64,000 nt of DNA from Acinetobacter sp. NIPH 2699 (GCF_022549355.1 NZ_JAKZGL010000001.1:1-64000), one strand, 5' to 3'; positions 35,933-44,898 are shown, numbered from the stretch's first letter. Made by a program: numbers and translations. The notes: generated by a model not told the origin, from the sequence alone.

Positions 35933-38215
35933 ATGACAATAACAGCGCCAGTTTCAAGGCAGGATGTGACTGCTTGTATTCTATGCTCACGCAATTGTGG
36001 ATTGAGTGTAGAAATCGAAAACAATCAGTTCAAGAAAATCAAAGGGGATGATCAACATCCTTTTTCTCACGGGTATATTTGTCAAAAGGCGGCACGCTTA
36101 CAGCATTACCAACAACATGCCGATCGTTTAACGTCGCCATTAAAACGTCAGGCGGATGGAACATTTAAGCAAGTCAGTTGGGAACAAGCGATTCAGGAGA
36201 TTGCGGCTCAGCTTGTTCAGATTAGAAATACCTATGGTGGAACCGCATTTGCATCCGTTGGTGGTGGTGGGCAGGGCAATCACTTAGGCGCAGCCTATGG
36301 TCGTCAGTTGTTATATGCCATGAAAAGTTTTTATGCCTATAACTCATTGGCACAAGAAAAAACAGGTGATTTTTGGGTCAATGGTCGTTTGTTTGGTAGT
36401 CAAGCTTGTCATACCACCGAAGATGTTGAGCACGCAGATTATGTCTTGTTTATTGGAACCAATCCATTTCAGGCGCATGGTATTCCAAATGCACGAGATA
36501 CTTTAAAACATATCAAGAAAGATCCTCATCGAACCATGGTGGTTTTTGATCCGAGGGTCACAGAAACAGCAAAGCAAGCCGATATTCATGTGCAATTAAA
36601 ACCGGGATCAGATGCTTATTTGATGTCAGCGATGATCGCCATCATGTTGCGAGAGGACTTGTATGATCAACAGTTTATTCAACAGCATACGCATGGTTTT
36701 GATGAAGTAAAACAGGCATTTCTTGCCGTTCCGATCGAAGACTATATTCAAAAAGCAGATGTTTCAGTTGAACTGATTTATCAAATTGTACGTGATTTTG
36801 CTCAAGCTAAGCGTGGTTGTGTGCGGATTGATTTGGGGATTCAGCATACTTTAAATACCACCTTGAATGGTTATTTAGAGAAGCTTTTATATTTATTGGC
36901 AGGGCATTTTGGCAAACAAGGCACCAATAATCTACATACCATGTTTATCCCGATTTTGACCAATACCGATGAGCGTAATCCGAAATATCGCCGTACAGTC
37001 CATCATAAAATGTTTCCTATCTCTGGATTTTTCCCACCGAATATTTTGCCCGATGAGATTTTAAAAGCAGGTGAAAAACGTGTTCGGGCCGTATTTGTGG
37101 ATAGCTGCAATCCCTTGCTGACTTATGCGGATACCTCAGCTTATGAGCAGGCTTTTCAGTCGCTTGATCTATTGGTTGTGGTGGATGTGGCAATGACTGA
37201 AACAGCACGTTTAGCGCATTATGTTTTGCCTGCACGTAGTCAATTTGAAAAGTGGGAATTTACGGGTTTTAATCTGGAATTTCCTAAAAATGGTTTTCAT
37301 TTACGCCATCCACTTTTCCAAGCGAAAGGTAATACCTTAGCAGAAGCGGAAATTTATACGCGCTTACTAGAAGCAATGGGCGTCATGCCGAAACAGTTTC
37401 CTGTTCTGAGTAAAATTGCAGAAAAAGATTCGGCGAATACAGCTTATCTTGCTTATTTCGGTGCGCTTGGCGCGAGTTTTGCGAGAAATAAAAAGCTGAT
37501 TCCCTTTGCTGCATCGATTGTATATCGCACTTTAGGCAAGACTTTGCCAAATGATGCTGCATCTACTGCGTTGCTACTTCCCTTATGTATGCAATATGCG
37601 GCTCAGCATTATAAAGCGGTTAAGCAAGCTGGATATGAAGGGAATCGACTTAATCTTGGGGTGAAGCTTTTCCAAACGATTCTAAAACAACGTTCTGGTG
37701 TGGTGTTGTCTCAACATGACTACGCAGATGTGTGGAATTTATTAGCATATAAAGATAAAAAAATTCGTTTGGTGATTCCTGAGATGTTTATCGAGTTAGC
37801 ACAATTAAGACAGCGATCTTTGGCATTGACAGATGACTATCCCTTTATTTTGCTTGCAGGTGAGCGTCGCAGCTATAACGCCAATCAAATCTATCGTGAC
37901 CCAGCATGGCGTAAAGTCGATGCAGAGGGACGTTTGAGAATGAATCCTCAAGATGCATTGAAGTTTGGGGTGGAAAATGGTCATTCGCTGCAATGTATTT
38001 CTGAACATGGGCAGATTCAAGTCACTGTCGAGCTTGATGAGGGGATGCGTAAAGGTGTAGTGTCATTACCACATGGTTATGGTTTGCGTTATGGTGGCAG
38101 TGAGCCTATCGGTCCTCAGCTTAATCGCCTGACGTCTGGTCAGCATTGTGATCCACTGTCCAAGACACCATATCATAAGTATGTACCTGTGCGTTTGGAA
38201 GGCTTGATTGCTTAG
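35933..38215 (+). CDS. Molybdopterin-dependent oxidoreductase lacking the usual Mo-ligand Cys
   Basis: A 760-residue cytoplasmic bis-MGD-type enzyme. The [4Fe-4S] ligands C15, C18, C22 and C50 are present (CILCSRNC ... GYICQKA), as are the cofactor-binding segments VLFIGTNPFQAHG and the C-terminal LLAGERRSYNANQIYRDP. Aligned without gaps to NasA of this window (EDxEHxD downstream), the Mo-ligand Cys153 of NasA corresponds to Gln141 in YNSLAQEKTG. That excludes ordinary Cys, Sec, Ser or Asp coordination at this position. The substrate is unknown. It is followed by moaA after 290 bp. Confidence 0.85.
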   Translation: MTITAPVSRQDVTACILCSRNCGLSVEIENNQFKKIKGDDQHPFSHGYICQKAARLQHYQQHADRLTSPLKRQADGTFKQVSWEQAIQEIAAQLVQIRNTYGGTAFASVGGGGQGNHLGAAYGRQLLYAMKSFYAYNSLAQEKTGDFWVNGRLFGSQACHTTEDVEHADYVLFIGTNPFQAHGIPNARDTLKHIKKDPHRTMVVFDPRVTETAKQADIHVQLKPGSDAYLMSAMIAIMLREDLYDQQFIQQHTHGFDEVKQAFLAVPIEDYIQKADVSVELIYQIVRDFAQAKRGCVRIDLGIQHTLNTTLNGYLEKLLYLLAGHFGKQGTNNLHTMFIPILTNTDERNPKYRRTVHHKMFPISGFFPPNILPDEILKAGEKRVRAVFVDSCNPLLTYADTSAYEQAFQSLDLLVVVDVAMTETARLAHYVLPARSQFEKWEFTGFNLEFPKNGFHLRHPLFQAKGNTLAEAEIYTRLLEAMGVMPKQFPVLSKIAEKDSANTAYLAYFGALGASFARNKKLIPFAASIVYRTLGKTLPNDAASTALLLPLCMQYAAQHYKAVKQAGYEGNRLNLGVKLFQTILKQRSGVVLSQHDYADVWNLLAYKDKKIRLVIPEMFIELAQLRQRSLALTDDYPFILLAGERRSYNANQIYRDPAWRKVDAEGRLRMNPQDALKFGVENGHSLQCISEHGQIQVTVELDEGMRKGVVSLPHGYGLRYGGSEPIGPQLNRLTSGQHCDPLSKTPYHKYVPVRLEGLIA

Positions 38216-38295
38216 AATTGATTTGATCCTTATCGAGTGGTTGCACTATATTCTTACATATGGAATAAAATATGGCTTGAAATGGTGCAAAAAGA

Positions 38296-38337
38296 TATAA
38301 ACAAAAATACTGAGGACAGCATGTATTTTTGTTTATA
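38296..38337. repeat. Perfect 15-bp inverted repeat between Mo enzyme and moaA
   Basis: tataaacaaaaatac (38296-38310) is exactly complementary to 38323-38337, with a 12-base loop. It lies 80 bases after the oxidoreductase stop and 170 before moaA. It may terminate the upstream message or be an operator; no T-run follows beyond the stem. Confidence 0.65.
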
Positions 38338-38507
38338 GGTTGAAAGCGTTGCTTGTTTGATTAAATAAACAACGTAAGGTCCAAAGATGATTAAGGATTG
38401 GAATAATTATTGCTTTAATAAAAGACAATTCACTGTGATGAGTAAAGCAAGGATGCACAGAACTTGTGCTAAACCCAGTAAAAAGATTCACAATATGAGT
38501 GCATATA

Positions 38508-39539
38508 ATGAAGCATGAGAAAGATGACACGACCTTATTACCGATCTTAAAGGATCAGTATGGTCGTATTAAACGGAAGTTGCGGATTTCCGTGACGGAT
38601 CGTTGCAACTTCAAATGTATTTATTGTATGCCTGAACATCCTGAATGGATAAAAAAACAAGATTTACTCAGTTTTGAAGCTTTACTGGTTTTCTGCCAGT
38701 ATATGGTTAAACAAGGCATTGAAAATATTCGTATTACCGGTGGTGAACCTTTGATGCGTCAGGGTGTCGTACATTTTATTCGTGATCTGCAAAGTTTAAG
38801 AGCTTTGGGCTTGAAGCGTATTTCTATGACCACCAACGCGCATTATCTTGCAAAATATGCTGAACAGCTTAAACAGGCTGGTTTAGACGACTTAAATATT
38901 AGTCTTGATAGTTTGGATGCAAATCAATTTAAGCAACTCACAAAAAAAGAACTTGCCCCTGTTTTAAATGGCATTGAAGCAGCAAAAAAATCTGGACTTC
39001 CATTTAAAATCAATTGTGTATTGATGAAAGGTCAAAATGATGACCAAATCTTGCCGATGGTGAAATGGGCAAAACAACACGATATTCCATTACGTTTTAT
39101 TGAGTTTATGCCTTTGGATGGTGATCAGCATTGGAGCAATCAAGCGGTTGTCAGTGAGGCGGAAATTCTTGAACAACTTAAACCACATTATGATATTCAG
39201 CCCATTCAGCAACACCATGAACCTGCTCGTCAATATCAACTTGATGGGCAATACTGTATTGGTATCATTTCGACCATTACTCATTCATTTTGTGGTGAAT
39301 GTGATCGGATTCGATTAACTGCACAGGGTGAGTTATATAACTGTCTTTTTGCGCAACAAGGTTTAAATATTAAACCTTATTTGTTCGATGTAGTTCGACA
39401 GTTGGGGCAAGAGAAAGTGATTGATTTCCAACAGCTTGATTTACAAATAAAACCTTATATTTGGAATAAAGCAAAAGGTTATCATGCGATACAACATCAA
39501 CAAGCACGTAAAATTAGTATGCACATGCTTGGTGGTTAG
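38508..39539 (+). CDS. moaA: GTP 3',8-cyclase (Moco biosynthesis, radical SAM)
   Basis: Starts molybdopterin synthesis from GTP. Radical-SAM cluster CNFKCIYC near residue 30, ITGGEPLMR near 80, and a C-terminal [4Fe-4S] motif FCGECDRIRLT ... YNCLF near 263-285. The protein ends in the Gly-Gly tail that is essential in MoaA. It has about 343 residues. The start is uncertain: GTG at 38499 and ATG at 38508 are in frame, both with weak ribosome-binding sites; I choose the ATG. It heads a moaA-moaD-moaE-moaCB-moeA cluster. Confidence 0.93.
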   Translation: MKHEKDDTTLLPILKDQYGRIKRKLRISVTDRCNFKCIYCMPEHPEWIKKQDLLSFEALLVFCQYMVKQGIENIRITGGEPLMRQGVVHFIRDLQSLRALGLKRISMTTNAHYLAKYAEQLKQAGLDDLNISLDSLDANQFKQLTKKELAPVLNGIEAAKKSGLPFKINCVLMKGQNDDQILPMVKWAKQHDIPLRFIEFMPLDGDQHWSNQAVVSEAEILEQLKPHYDIQPIQQHHEPARQYQLDGQYCIGIISTITHSFCGECDRIRLTAQGELYNCLFAQQGLNIKPYLFDVVRQLGQEKVIDFQQLDLQIKPYIWNKAKGYHAIQHQQARKISMHMLGG

Positions 39540-39563
39540 AGAGAAAAGTGGTCTGGAGAAAAC

Positions 39564-39815
39564 ATGCAAACCATTGAGATTAAAATAGAGGCCTTTGGCG
39601 CAATAGAACGGTTATTACCGAAAGCGCTGACATTTGAGTTTTCTGCCGATCAAATGGTTAAAGATGTACTTGCGCATTTGGTATCGCTTTATCCTGAGTC
39701 TGCAACAGCAATGGAAAAATGCGCTTGTGCCATTGGTGAAGATATTGTGGCTCGACAAACAGCATTGCATTCTTCATGTACATTAGTGCTGTTATCACCA
39801 GTAGCAGGAGGATAA
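39564..39815 (+). CDS. moaD: Molybdopterin synthase sulfur carrier subunit
   Basis: A ubiquitin-like 83-residue protein ending in LVLLSPVAGG. The C-terminal Gly-Gly is thiocarboxylated to donate sulfur to the molybdopterin precursor with MoaE. RBS tctggag lies upstream. It is directly followed by moaE, with 2 bases between stop and start. Confidence 0.92.
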   Translation: MQTIEIKIEAFGAIERLLPKALTFEFSADQMVKDVLAHLVSLYPESATAMEKCACAIGEDIVARQTALHSSCTLVLLSPVAGG

Positions 39816-39817
39816 AA

Positions 39818-40303
39818 ATGCGTGAATTTGCTAGGGTTCAAGAGCAAGCTCTAATTTTAGATTGTTTCGATCCAATTCAAAGCTTTCCTGAATGTGGTGG
39901 CATTGATATTTTTATCGGTACAGTGCGGAATCATCACGAAGGAAAAGCTGTCAAGGCGTTAAAATACACCTCGTATACACCTGTTGCTGAAAAGATGATC
40001 CGTGAGATTGAACAGCAAATTAAAGATAAGTATCAGGTTTCTTATGTGCGTGTCATGCACCGCATTGGCTATTTGGATGTCAGTGAAACCGCGATTATTG
40101 CCATCGCTTATGCGGCACACCGCCGTGAAGCATTTCAGGCGTGTGAAGAAGCGGTTGAGCGTGTCAAGCATGAGGTGCCGATCTGGAAAGAAGAATTCTT
40201 TATGGATGGAACCAGCCAATACGTTGAAGGCTGCTGTATTCGTAAGGATACGACTGAACCACGACTACATATCCATGAACATAAACATTGTGCACATGAT
40301 TAA
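39818..40303 (+). CDS. moaE: Molybdopterin synthase catalytic subunit
   Basis: Forms the dithiolene of molybdopterin with MoaD. The protein has GGIDIFIGTVRNHHEGKAVKALKYTSYTPVAEKMI in the first half, the MHRIGYLDVSETAIIAIAYAAHR segment, and the catalytic Lys region VPIWKEEFFMDGT near residue 125. The ATG at 39818 is chosen because aggagg lies 6 bases before it; an in-frame ATG at 39776 is inside moaD. It is about 161 residues, slightly longer than E. coli MoaE, with a His-rich tail. Confidence 0.95.
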   Translation: MREFARVQEQALILDCFDPIQSFPECGGIDIFIGTVRNHHEGKAVKALKYTSYTPVAEKMIREIEQQIKDKYQVSYVRVMHRIGYLDVSETAIIAIAYAAHRREAFQACEEAVERVKHEVPIWKEEFFMDGTSQYVEGCCIRKDTTEPRLHIHEHKHCAHD

Positions 40304-40340
40304 TGTATTAGATTCAACGTGAAATTGGATACTCGGAAAC

Positions 40341-40473
40341 GTCATCCGCAACCTGCGTGGTATTAAATAATAGAAAGCTGTGAGTTGGATAGATAATATG
40401 AGATTAATGCAAGAAGTAGTCAGGTTTTGCGGATGACAATGCCTTTGCTTACTTTGGGCGAAACCAAAGTAAG
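40341..40473. repeat. Inverted-repeat element (MITE/REP-like) inside the moa cluster
   Basis: Arms gtcatccgcaacctg (40341-40355) and caggttttgcggatgac (40421-40437) pair with a 2-base bulge and enclose about 65 bp. Immediately downstream a second perfect 10-bp hairpin, cttactttgg/ccaaagtaag (40448-40473), follows. The whole is non-coding, in the 250-bp gap between moaE and moaCB. It looks like a mobile or dispersed palindromic element; other copies cannot be checked here. Confidence 0.5.
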
Positions 40474-40553
40474 GCGAGCCGCAGGCTTATCCTAAAAATA
40501 TGATGAGGACTCGACAAGACTCCGTTTTGTATAAAATTTAAAAGGTAGAATGA

Positions 40554-41477
40554 ATGAAAAATGTTGGGATGAAGCCCGAAAGTTATCGTGTAGCAGAAGC
40601 ACAAGCAATTTTATATGCACCCGCACATTGTATTCAGCTATTGCGTGATGGAAATACTGAAAAAGGCGATGCTTTAAAAACAGCGCGTATTGCAGGTATC
40701 TTGGCAGCAAAACGTACAGATGAACTCATTCCACTTTGTCATCCTTTACCGATCTACCGTGCTGATGTTGACTATGATTTAAAAGATGATCATGTGGTGA
40801 TCTTAACGACAGTTGAAACCATTGGGCCAACTGGTGTTGAAATGGAGGCTTTAACCGCAGCGAGTTTAGCTGGATTAACTATTTACGATATGTTGAAGCC
40901 ACATTGTGAGCCTGACGAACTGTGTTTAGATCAATGCAAATTGCTCAAGAAAAAAGGCGGTAAGTCCCACTTTAAACGTACCTTGCGTCAGCCAGTTTCT
41001 GCCGCTGTGATTGTTCTTTCTGATACGGTTGCAGCAGGACGTAAGCCTGATACTGCGGGGAAATCTGTCGTTGATACCTTAACCGAAGCTGGTTTTGATC
41101 CGATTCATTATCAGATTTTGCCTGATGAGTCTGATCAACTTAAAGATTTGGTGTTAGAGCTGACCAAGTCTTGTGCATGCATTATGACCGTTGGTGGTAC
41201 AGGGATTGGGACGCGTGATATTACGGTTGATACACTTGAGCCATTATTAGAAAGAAAACTGGATGGACTAATGGAAGCAGCACGTTCCTTTGGTCAAAAA
41301 CGGACACCATATGCGGCAATATCACGTGGGGTTGCGGGTTTTATTGATCGTTCATTGATCGTGACTTTACCGGGCAGCCGTGGTGGTGCAAGTGAATCTA
41401 TGGCCGCGATTCTGCCAGCTTTAGTTCATATTTTTGATGTTTGTCGAGATTTACCGCATCCAGGAGGATATGAATAA
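40554..41477 (+). CDS. moaCB: Bifunctional MoaC-MoaB fusion (Moco biosynthesis)
   Basis: A 307-residue fusion. Residues 1-150 are MoaC (cyclic pyranopterin monophosphate synthase): ILAAKRTDELIPLCHPLPI and TGVEMEALTAASLAGLTIYDM. Residues 155-307 are MoaB/Mog-like (molybdopterin adenylyltransferase): SAAVIVLSDTVAAGRKPDTAG, TVGGTGIGTRDITVDTLEPL, and LPGSRGGASESMAAILPAL. It catalyses an early and a late step of the pathway in one chain. Ribosome-binding site aaaggtag lies upstream. It overlaps moeA by one base. Confidence 0.95.
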   Translation: MKNVGMKPESYRVAEAQAILYAPAHCIQLLRDGNTEKGDALKTARIAGILAAKRTDELIPLCHPLPIYRADVDYDLKDDHVVILTTVETIGPTGVEMEALTAASLAGLTIYDMLKPHCEPDELCLDQCKLLKKKGGKSHFKRTLRQPVSAAVIVLSDTVAAGRKPDTAGKSVVDTLTEAGFDPIHYQILPDESDQLKDLVLELTKSCACIMTVGGTGIGTRDITVDTLEPLLERKLDGLMEAARSFGQKRTPYAAISRGVAGFIDRSLIVTLPGSRGGASESMAAILPALVHIFDVCRDLPHPGGYE

Positions 41478-42715
41478 TGTCAGGATGTGGTGCTGAAAAA
41501 GGTCTAATCAGTATTGATGAGGCATTACAACTGATACAGACACAGCCTAAAGTACTTGCGACAGAGATATTGCCCTTAGGACAATGTCTCAATCGTTATT
41601 TAGCCAAAGCCGTCTATTCAGAAGTGAATCTGCCTAGCTTTTCCCAAAGCGCGGTCGATGGTTATGCATTGAATACCGCGCTTGAACAGCTTCAAGATGT
41701 TTGTTTTGAGCTAAAGGGTGAAATTAAAGCTGGAAGTGTATCTGATCGCCCATTGCTGCAAGGGCAATCGATTCGAATTTTTACTGGTGGTAAAATACCA
41801 GAAGGCACTACACATGTGGCACGACAAGAAATTGTGCTTGTTGAATCTGATTCTAAGATTCGTCTAGCTGAACACATTAGACCGCAAGCAGATATTCGTT
41901 TTACCGGTGAAGAAGTTCAGCAAGGACAACAATTAGCTGATATTGGACAGAAAATTAATATTGGTGCACTTGCAGCGCTCAGTATGGCTGGTGTGCAAAG
42001 CATAGAGGTTTTTTGTGTACCCAAAATTGCTATGGTCATTACTGGGGATGAGGTTGCGGAAACACCAGAGGATTTACAGGTAGGCAAAGTTTTTGATGCC
42101 AATGGTCCACTTTTAAAAGCATGGTTTAAAGACTATGGACTAGATGTTGAGATTCTACATATTGTCGATGAAGCAGAACAAGTTACACAATGTTTTGAAG
42201 GGCTAAAACAACAGTATGATGTGATTATTAGCACTGGAGGGGTTTCTGTTGGAGATTATGATTTTGTTCGTCCGTGTGCATTTGAAACGGGATTTGAGCA
42301 AGTCTTTTGGAAAGTGAAACAAAAACCGGGTAAACCACTATTTTTTGCAGAATATAAGCCAGTAGAGCGTGATGGTCATCATTGTTATTTACTTGGATTA
42401 CCAGGCAATCCAGCCGCCGTATATGTAGCAATGCAAATTTATGGTAAAACCTTGTTAGATGCACTACAAAATCAAGATCAGCCATTACCGTGGTTTAGCG
42501 CTATTCTGACGCATGAACTTAAATCTGATGCTCGTGAACGTTTTTTGCGCATGCATGCTTACTTTGAGCAAGGACAACTTAAATTGCAAAGCTTAGCGAA
42601 ACAACAATCGCATATGCTGAGTAATCTTATGCAGGCGAATTGTTTAGTGCGTATTCCCGCCAATATTAAAATGGAAGCAGGACAGCAGGTGTCAGGATTA
42701 TTTATTCATAATTAG
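41477..42715 (+). CDS. moeA: Molybdopterin molybdenumtransferase
   Basis: Inserts molybdate into adenylylated molybdopterin. The 412 residues contain LPSFSQSAVDGYALN near 55, IFTGGKIPEGT near 100, the GDE motif in MVITGDEVAETPEDLQVG, STGGVSVGDYDFV near 254, and PLFFAEYKPV. The ATG shares its A with the moaCB stop codon (taatg), so the two genes are translationally coupled. The first residues (SGCGAEKG) are variable. Confidence 0.96.
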   Translation: MSGCGAEKGLISIDEALQLIQTQPKVLATEILPLGQCLNRYLAKAVYSEVNLPSFSQSAVDGYALNTALEQLQDVCFELKGEIKAGSVSDRPLLQGQSIRIFTGGKIPEGTTHVARQEIVLVESDSKIRLAEHIRPQADIRFTGEEVQQGQQLADIGQKINIGALAALSMAGVQSIEVFCVPKIAMVITGDEVAETPEDLQVGKVFDANGPLLKAWFKDYGLDVEILHIVDEAEQVTQCFEGLKQQYDVIISTGGVSVGDYDFVRPCAFETGFEQVFWKVKQKPGKPLFFAEYKPVERDGHHCYLLGLPGNPAAVYVAMQIYGKTLLDALQNQDQPLPWFSAILTHELKSDARERFLRMHAYFEQGQLKLQSLAKQQSHMLSNLMQANCLVRIPANIKMEAGQQVSGLFIHN

Positions 42716-42893
42716 GATTTAAGAAATTTCTGTAACTTGTTGTTTTTTGCTCTTTTAGCTAAGTGCCAATATTGCATCTGATAGAGGAGATCGTTTAGTG
42801 TATATTTTATATTGTTTAGTTTCTAAGCATTACGGTTCAAGACAAGGTTCAATGTCTTTTTAAAAACGTTAAAATAATGATTAGGTGATAATA

Positions 42894-43376
42894 ATGAAAT
42901 GGGATGAGATAGGCGATCAGCCATGTTCAGTGGCGAGAACACTTTCCGTACTTGGCGATCGTTGGACGATGTTGATCTTACGCAATGCGTTTATGGGGGT
43001 GCGTCGTTTTGACGATTTCCAACGTAGCCTAGGTTTAACTAGACATGTGCTTTCTGAGCGATTAAAGCGTTTGGTTGAACATGGTATTTTGACTAAAGTT
43101 CCTTATGTGGAGCGGCAGGAGCGTTTTGAATACCGACTGACAGACAAAGGCTTAGATCTCTATCCGATTATCTTGTCGATGGTACAATGGGCGGATAAGT
43201 GGATGGATATGGGGTTTGGTCAGCCGATTGAGTTTACTCACAAGGCGTGTGGAAAGAAAATGATCCCTAAAGTGGTCTGTTCAGAATGTGATGAATCGAT
43301 TCATGTTCAAGATGTACGCGCTACCGCTGGTCCGGGTTATTTTGCATTTATGCAGCAAAAACAAAAAAGTGCATGA
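42894..43376 (+). CDS. HxlR-family winged-helix transcriptional regulator
   Basis: A protein of about 160 residues with the HxlR pattern PCSVARTLSVLGDRWTMLILRNAF near the N-terminus and LSERLKRLVEHGIL (recognition helix and wing) near residue 60. The C-terminal part has a Cys-rich tail (HKACGKKMIPKVVCSECDE) that could bind a metal or sense redox. The ATG at 42894 lies 6 bases after taggtg; the upstream GTG at 42885 is too close. The target is unknown. It ends one base before the convergent MocR gene. Confidence 0.88.
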   Translation: MKWDEIGDQPCSVARTLSVLGDRWTMLILRNAFMGVRRFDDFQRSLGLTRHVLSERLKRLVEHGILTKVPYVERQERFEYRLTDKGLDLYPIILSMVQWADKWMDMGFGQPIEFTHKACGKKMIPKVVCSECDESIHVQDVRATAGPGYFAFMQQKQKSA

Positions 43377-43377
43377 T

Positions 43378-44775
43378 TTACAATTTTTGTTGTTCTATTT
43401 CATGTTGAATTGCTTGGGATAGAACATCGAAAATTTTCGGGTCTAAAGATTGAGCCACATTAAAGCGGATGAAGTTTTGATAATTTTGGCTTTGGCTAAA
43501 TGCATTTCCTGGCGCCAAAATCACACCCTGTTCAAGACATGTTTTGGCAATACGGGTGGTGTCTAAATCATCTGCTAATTTGCACCATAGAAAAATCCCT
43601 GCTTGTGGCTTAACCCACGGTTTTATTCCGAGTAGCTCTAATTGCTTTATGGTTGAATCCATCGCTTTTGACAAACGTACTTTTAATTCGTCTAAATACT
43701 TTCGATAATTTCCATCTGTTAATGCTGCGTATAAAATCTCGGCTGATAACTGATTTCCACCAAAGCAGGTTGCGATTTTTATATCGGTTAAATCCTCAAT
43801 CCACTCAGGTTTAGTGGCGAGATATCCTGTTCGAACAGAACCAGACATGGTTTTAGAAAAACTCCCAATATGGATCACACTTGATAATCCATCGAGTGCA
43901 GCAAGTCGTGGCGCTGTGTGTAATTCCAAATCAGCAAAAATATCATCCTCGACCACAATCAAATTGGATTGTTCAACCAGCTTTAAAATTTGATAAGCCG
44001 TTGTAGCTGTTAACACTGCACCTGTAGGATTGTGAATCGCTGAATTGGTAATGTATAAACGTGGGTTATACGTTTTAATCGCGTGAGAAAATGCCTCTAC
44101 ATCAGGACCTGTTGCTGTATATGGCACACCCACAATGTGTATTTGATGAACTTTAAGCAGAGCATGAAAATTAAAATAACACGGGTCATCTACGAGGACC
44201 ACGTCATTGGGTTTTAAAAAATAACGACAAATTAAGTCAATCGCTTGTGTGCCAGAATCAGTAAGCAAAATTTGATTTGGCGATGCTTCGATTCCTTTGG
44301 ATAAAATCCTACGGGATAGCAGTTCGCGTAATGCAGGTAGACCAAGCGGAGTAGAATAATCGGTCAGGATTTTTGCATTGGCTTTTGATATTTTTCGGAT
44401 CGCTTTGCGTATATTTTCATGGGGCATCCAATCATCGGGTAGCCAACCACATCCCGGTTTTAAAACCTCATGGTTTGCTTCTAGCGCTTGTCGTGAAATC
44501 CATAAAGGATCAATGTTTCGATCTATCTTCGGATGAATTTCAGAAATAGATAATGGTGCGAGAGGGCCAGAAACAAAATAGCCTGAACCTGTTTTGGCCT
44601 CAATTAAACCTTGTGCAGCAAGGCGTTCATAGGCTTCGACAATCGTAGAAATTGACAAAGTCAGTCGATCAGCTAAAGCACGTACAGAGGGTAATCTTGA
44701 GCCGGGCATCAACGAGCGATTTTTAATTTGCTCATGAACATGCTGTATAACGAAATCAATTTTTGTTGTTCTCAT
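43378..44775 (-). CDS. MocR-type regulator (GntR winged helix fused to aminotransferase fold)
   Basis: A 465-residue protein. The N-terminal GntR helix-turn-helix (SRLPSVRALADRLTLSISTIVEAYERLAAQGLI, about residues 22-55) is linked to a class I aminotransferase domain with the PLP Lys in IGSFSKTMSGSVRTGY near 310 and the substrate Arg region FIRFNVAQ near the end. MocR regulators often control adjacent transporters or vitamin B6 genes. The divergent EamA exporter and the palindromic site between them suggest it controls that transporter. Confidence 0.92.
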   Translation of the reverse strand: MRTTKIDFVIQHVHEQIKNRSLMPGSRLPSVRALADRLTLSISTIVEAYERLAAQGLIEAKTGSGYFVSGPLAPLSISEIHPKIDRNIDPLWISRQALEANHEVLKPGCGWLPDDWMPHENIRKAIRKISKANAKILTDYSTPLGLPALRELLSRRILSKGIEASPNQILLTDSGTQAIDLICRYFLKPNDVVLVDDPCYFNFHALLKVHQIHIVGVPYTATGPDVEAFSHAIKTYNPRLYITNSAIHNPTGAVLTATTAYQILKLVEQSNLIVVEDDIFADLELHTAPRLAALDGLSSVIHIGSFSKTMSGSVRTGYLATKPEWIEDLTDIKIATCFGGNQLSAEILYAALTDGNYRKYLDELKVRLSKAMDSTIKQLELLGIKPWVKPQAGIFLWCKLADDLDTTRIAKTCLEQGVILAPGNAFSQSQNYQNFIRFNVAQSLDPKIFDVLSQAIQHEIEQQKL

Positions 44776-44808
44776 CTATTCGTGCTCTAACTGTACTGGT
44801 GTTATATG

Positions 44809-44839
44809 CAATACAGTTATTTAAAATTGTACTGTATTG
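44809..44839. promoter_or_regulatory. Candidate MocR operator between mocR and eamA genes
   Basis: A perfect 9-bp inverted repeat, caatacagt (44809-44817) and actgtattg (44831-44839), separated by 13 bp. A further tgtactg occurs both at 44792-44798 and at 44829-44835, giving a direct repeat of the half-site. Position in the divergent promoter region suits a MocR binding site. Confidence 0.6.
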
Positions 44840-44898
44840 TGTGTGGTATATAAACCATATCACAGTTTAAATTCTCCATATAGATGTGGAGAGAATAA

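Noticed and set aside
38338..38507. Possible molybdenum cofactor (Moco) riboswitch upstream of moaA
   Set aside because: The position is right and there is a small gcaca/tgtgc hairpin, but I could not match the conserved Moco motif elements by eye.
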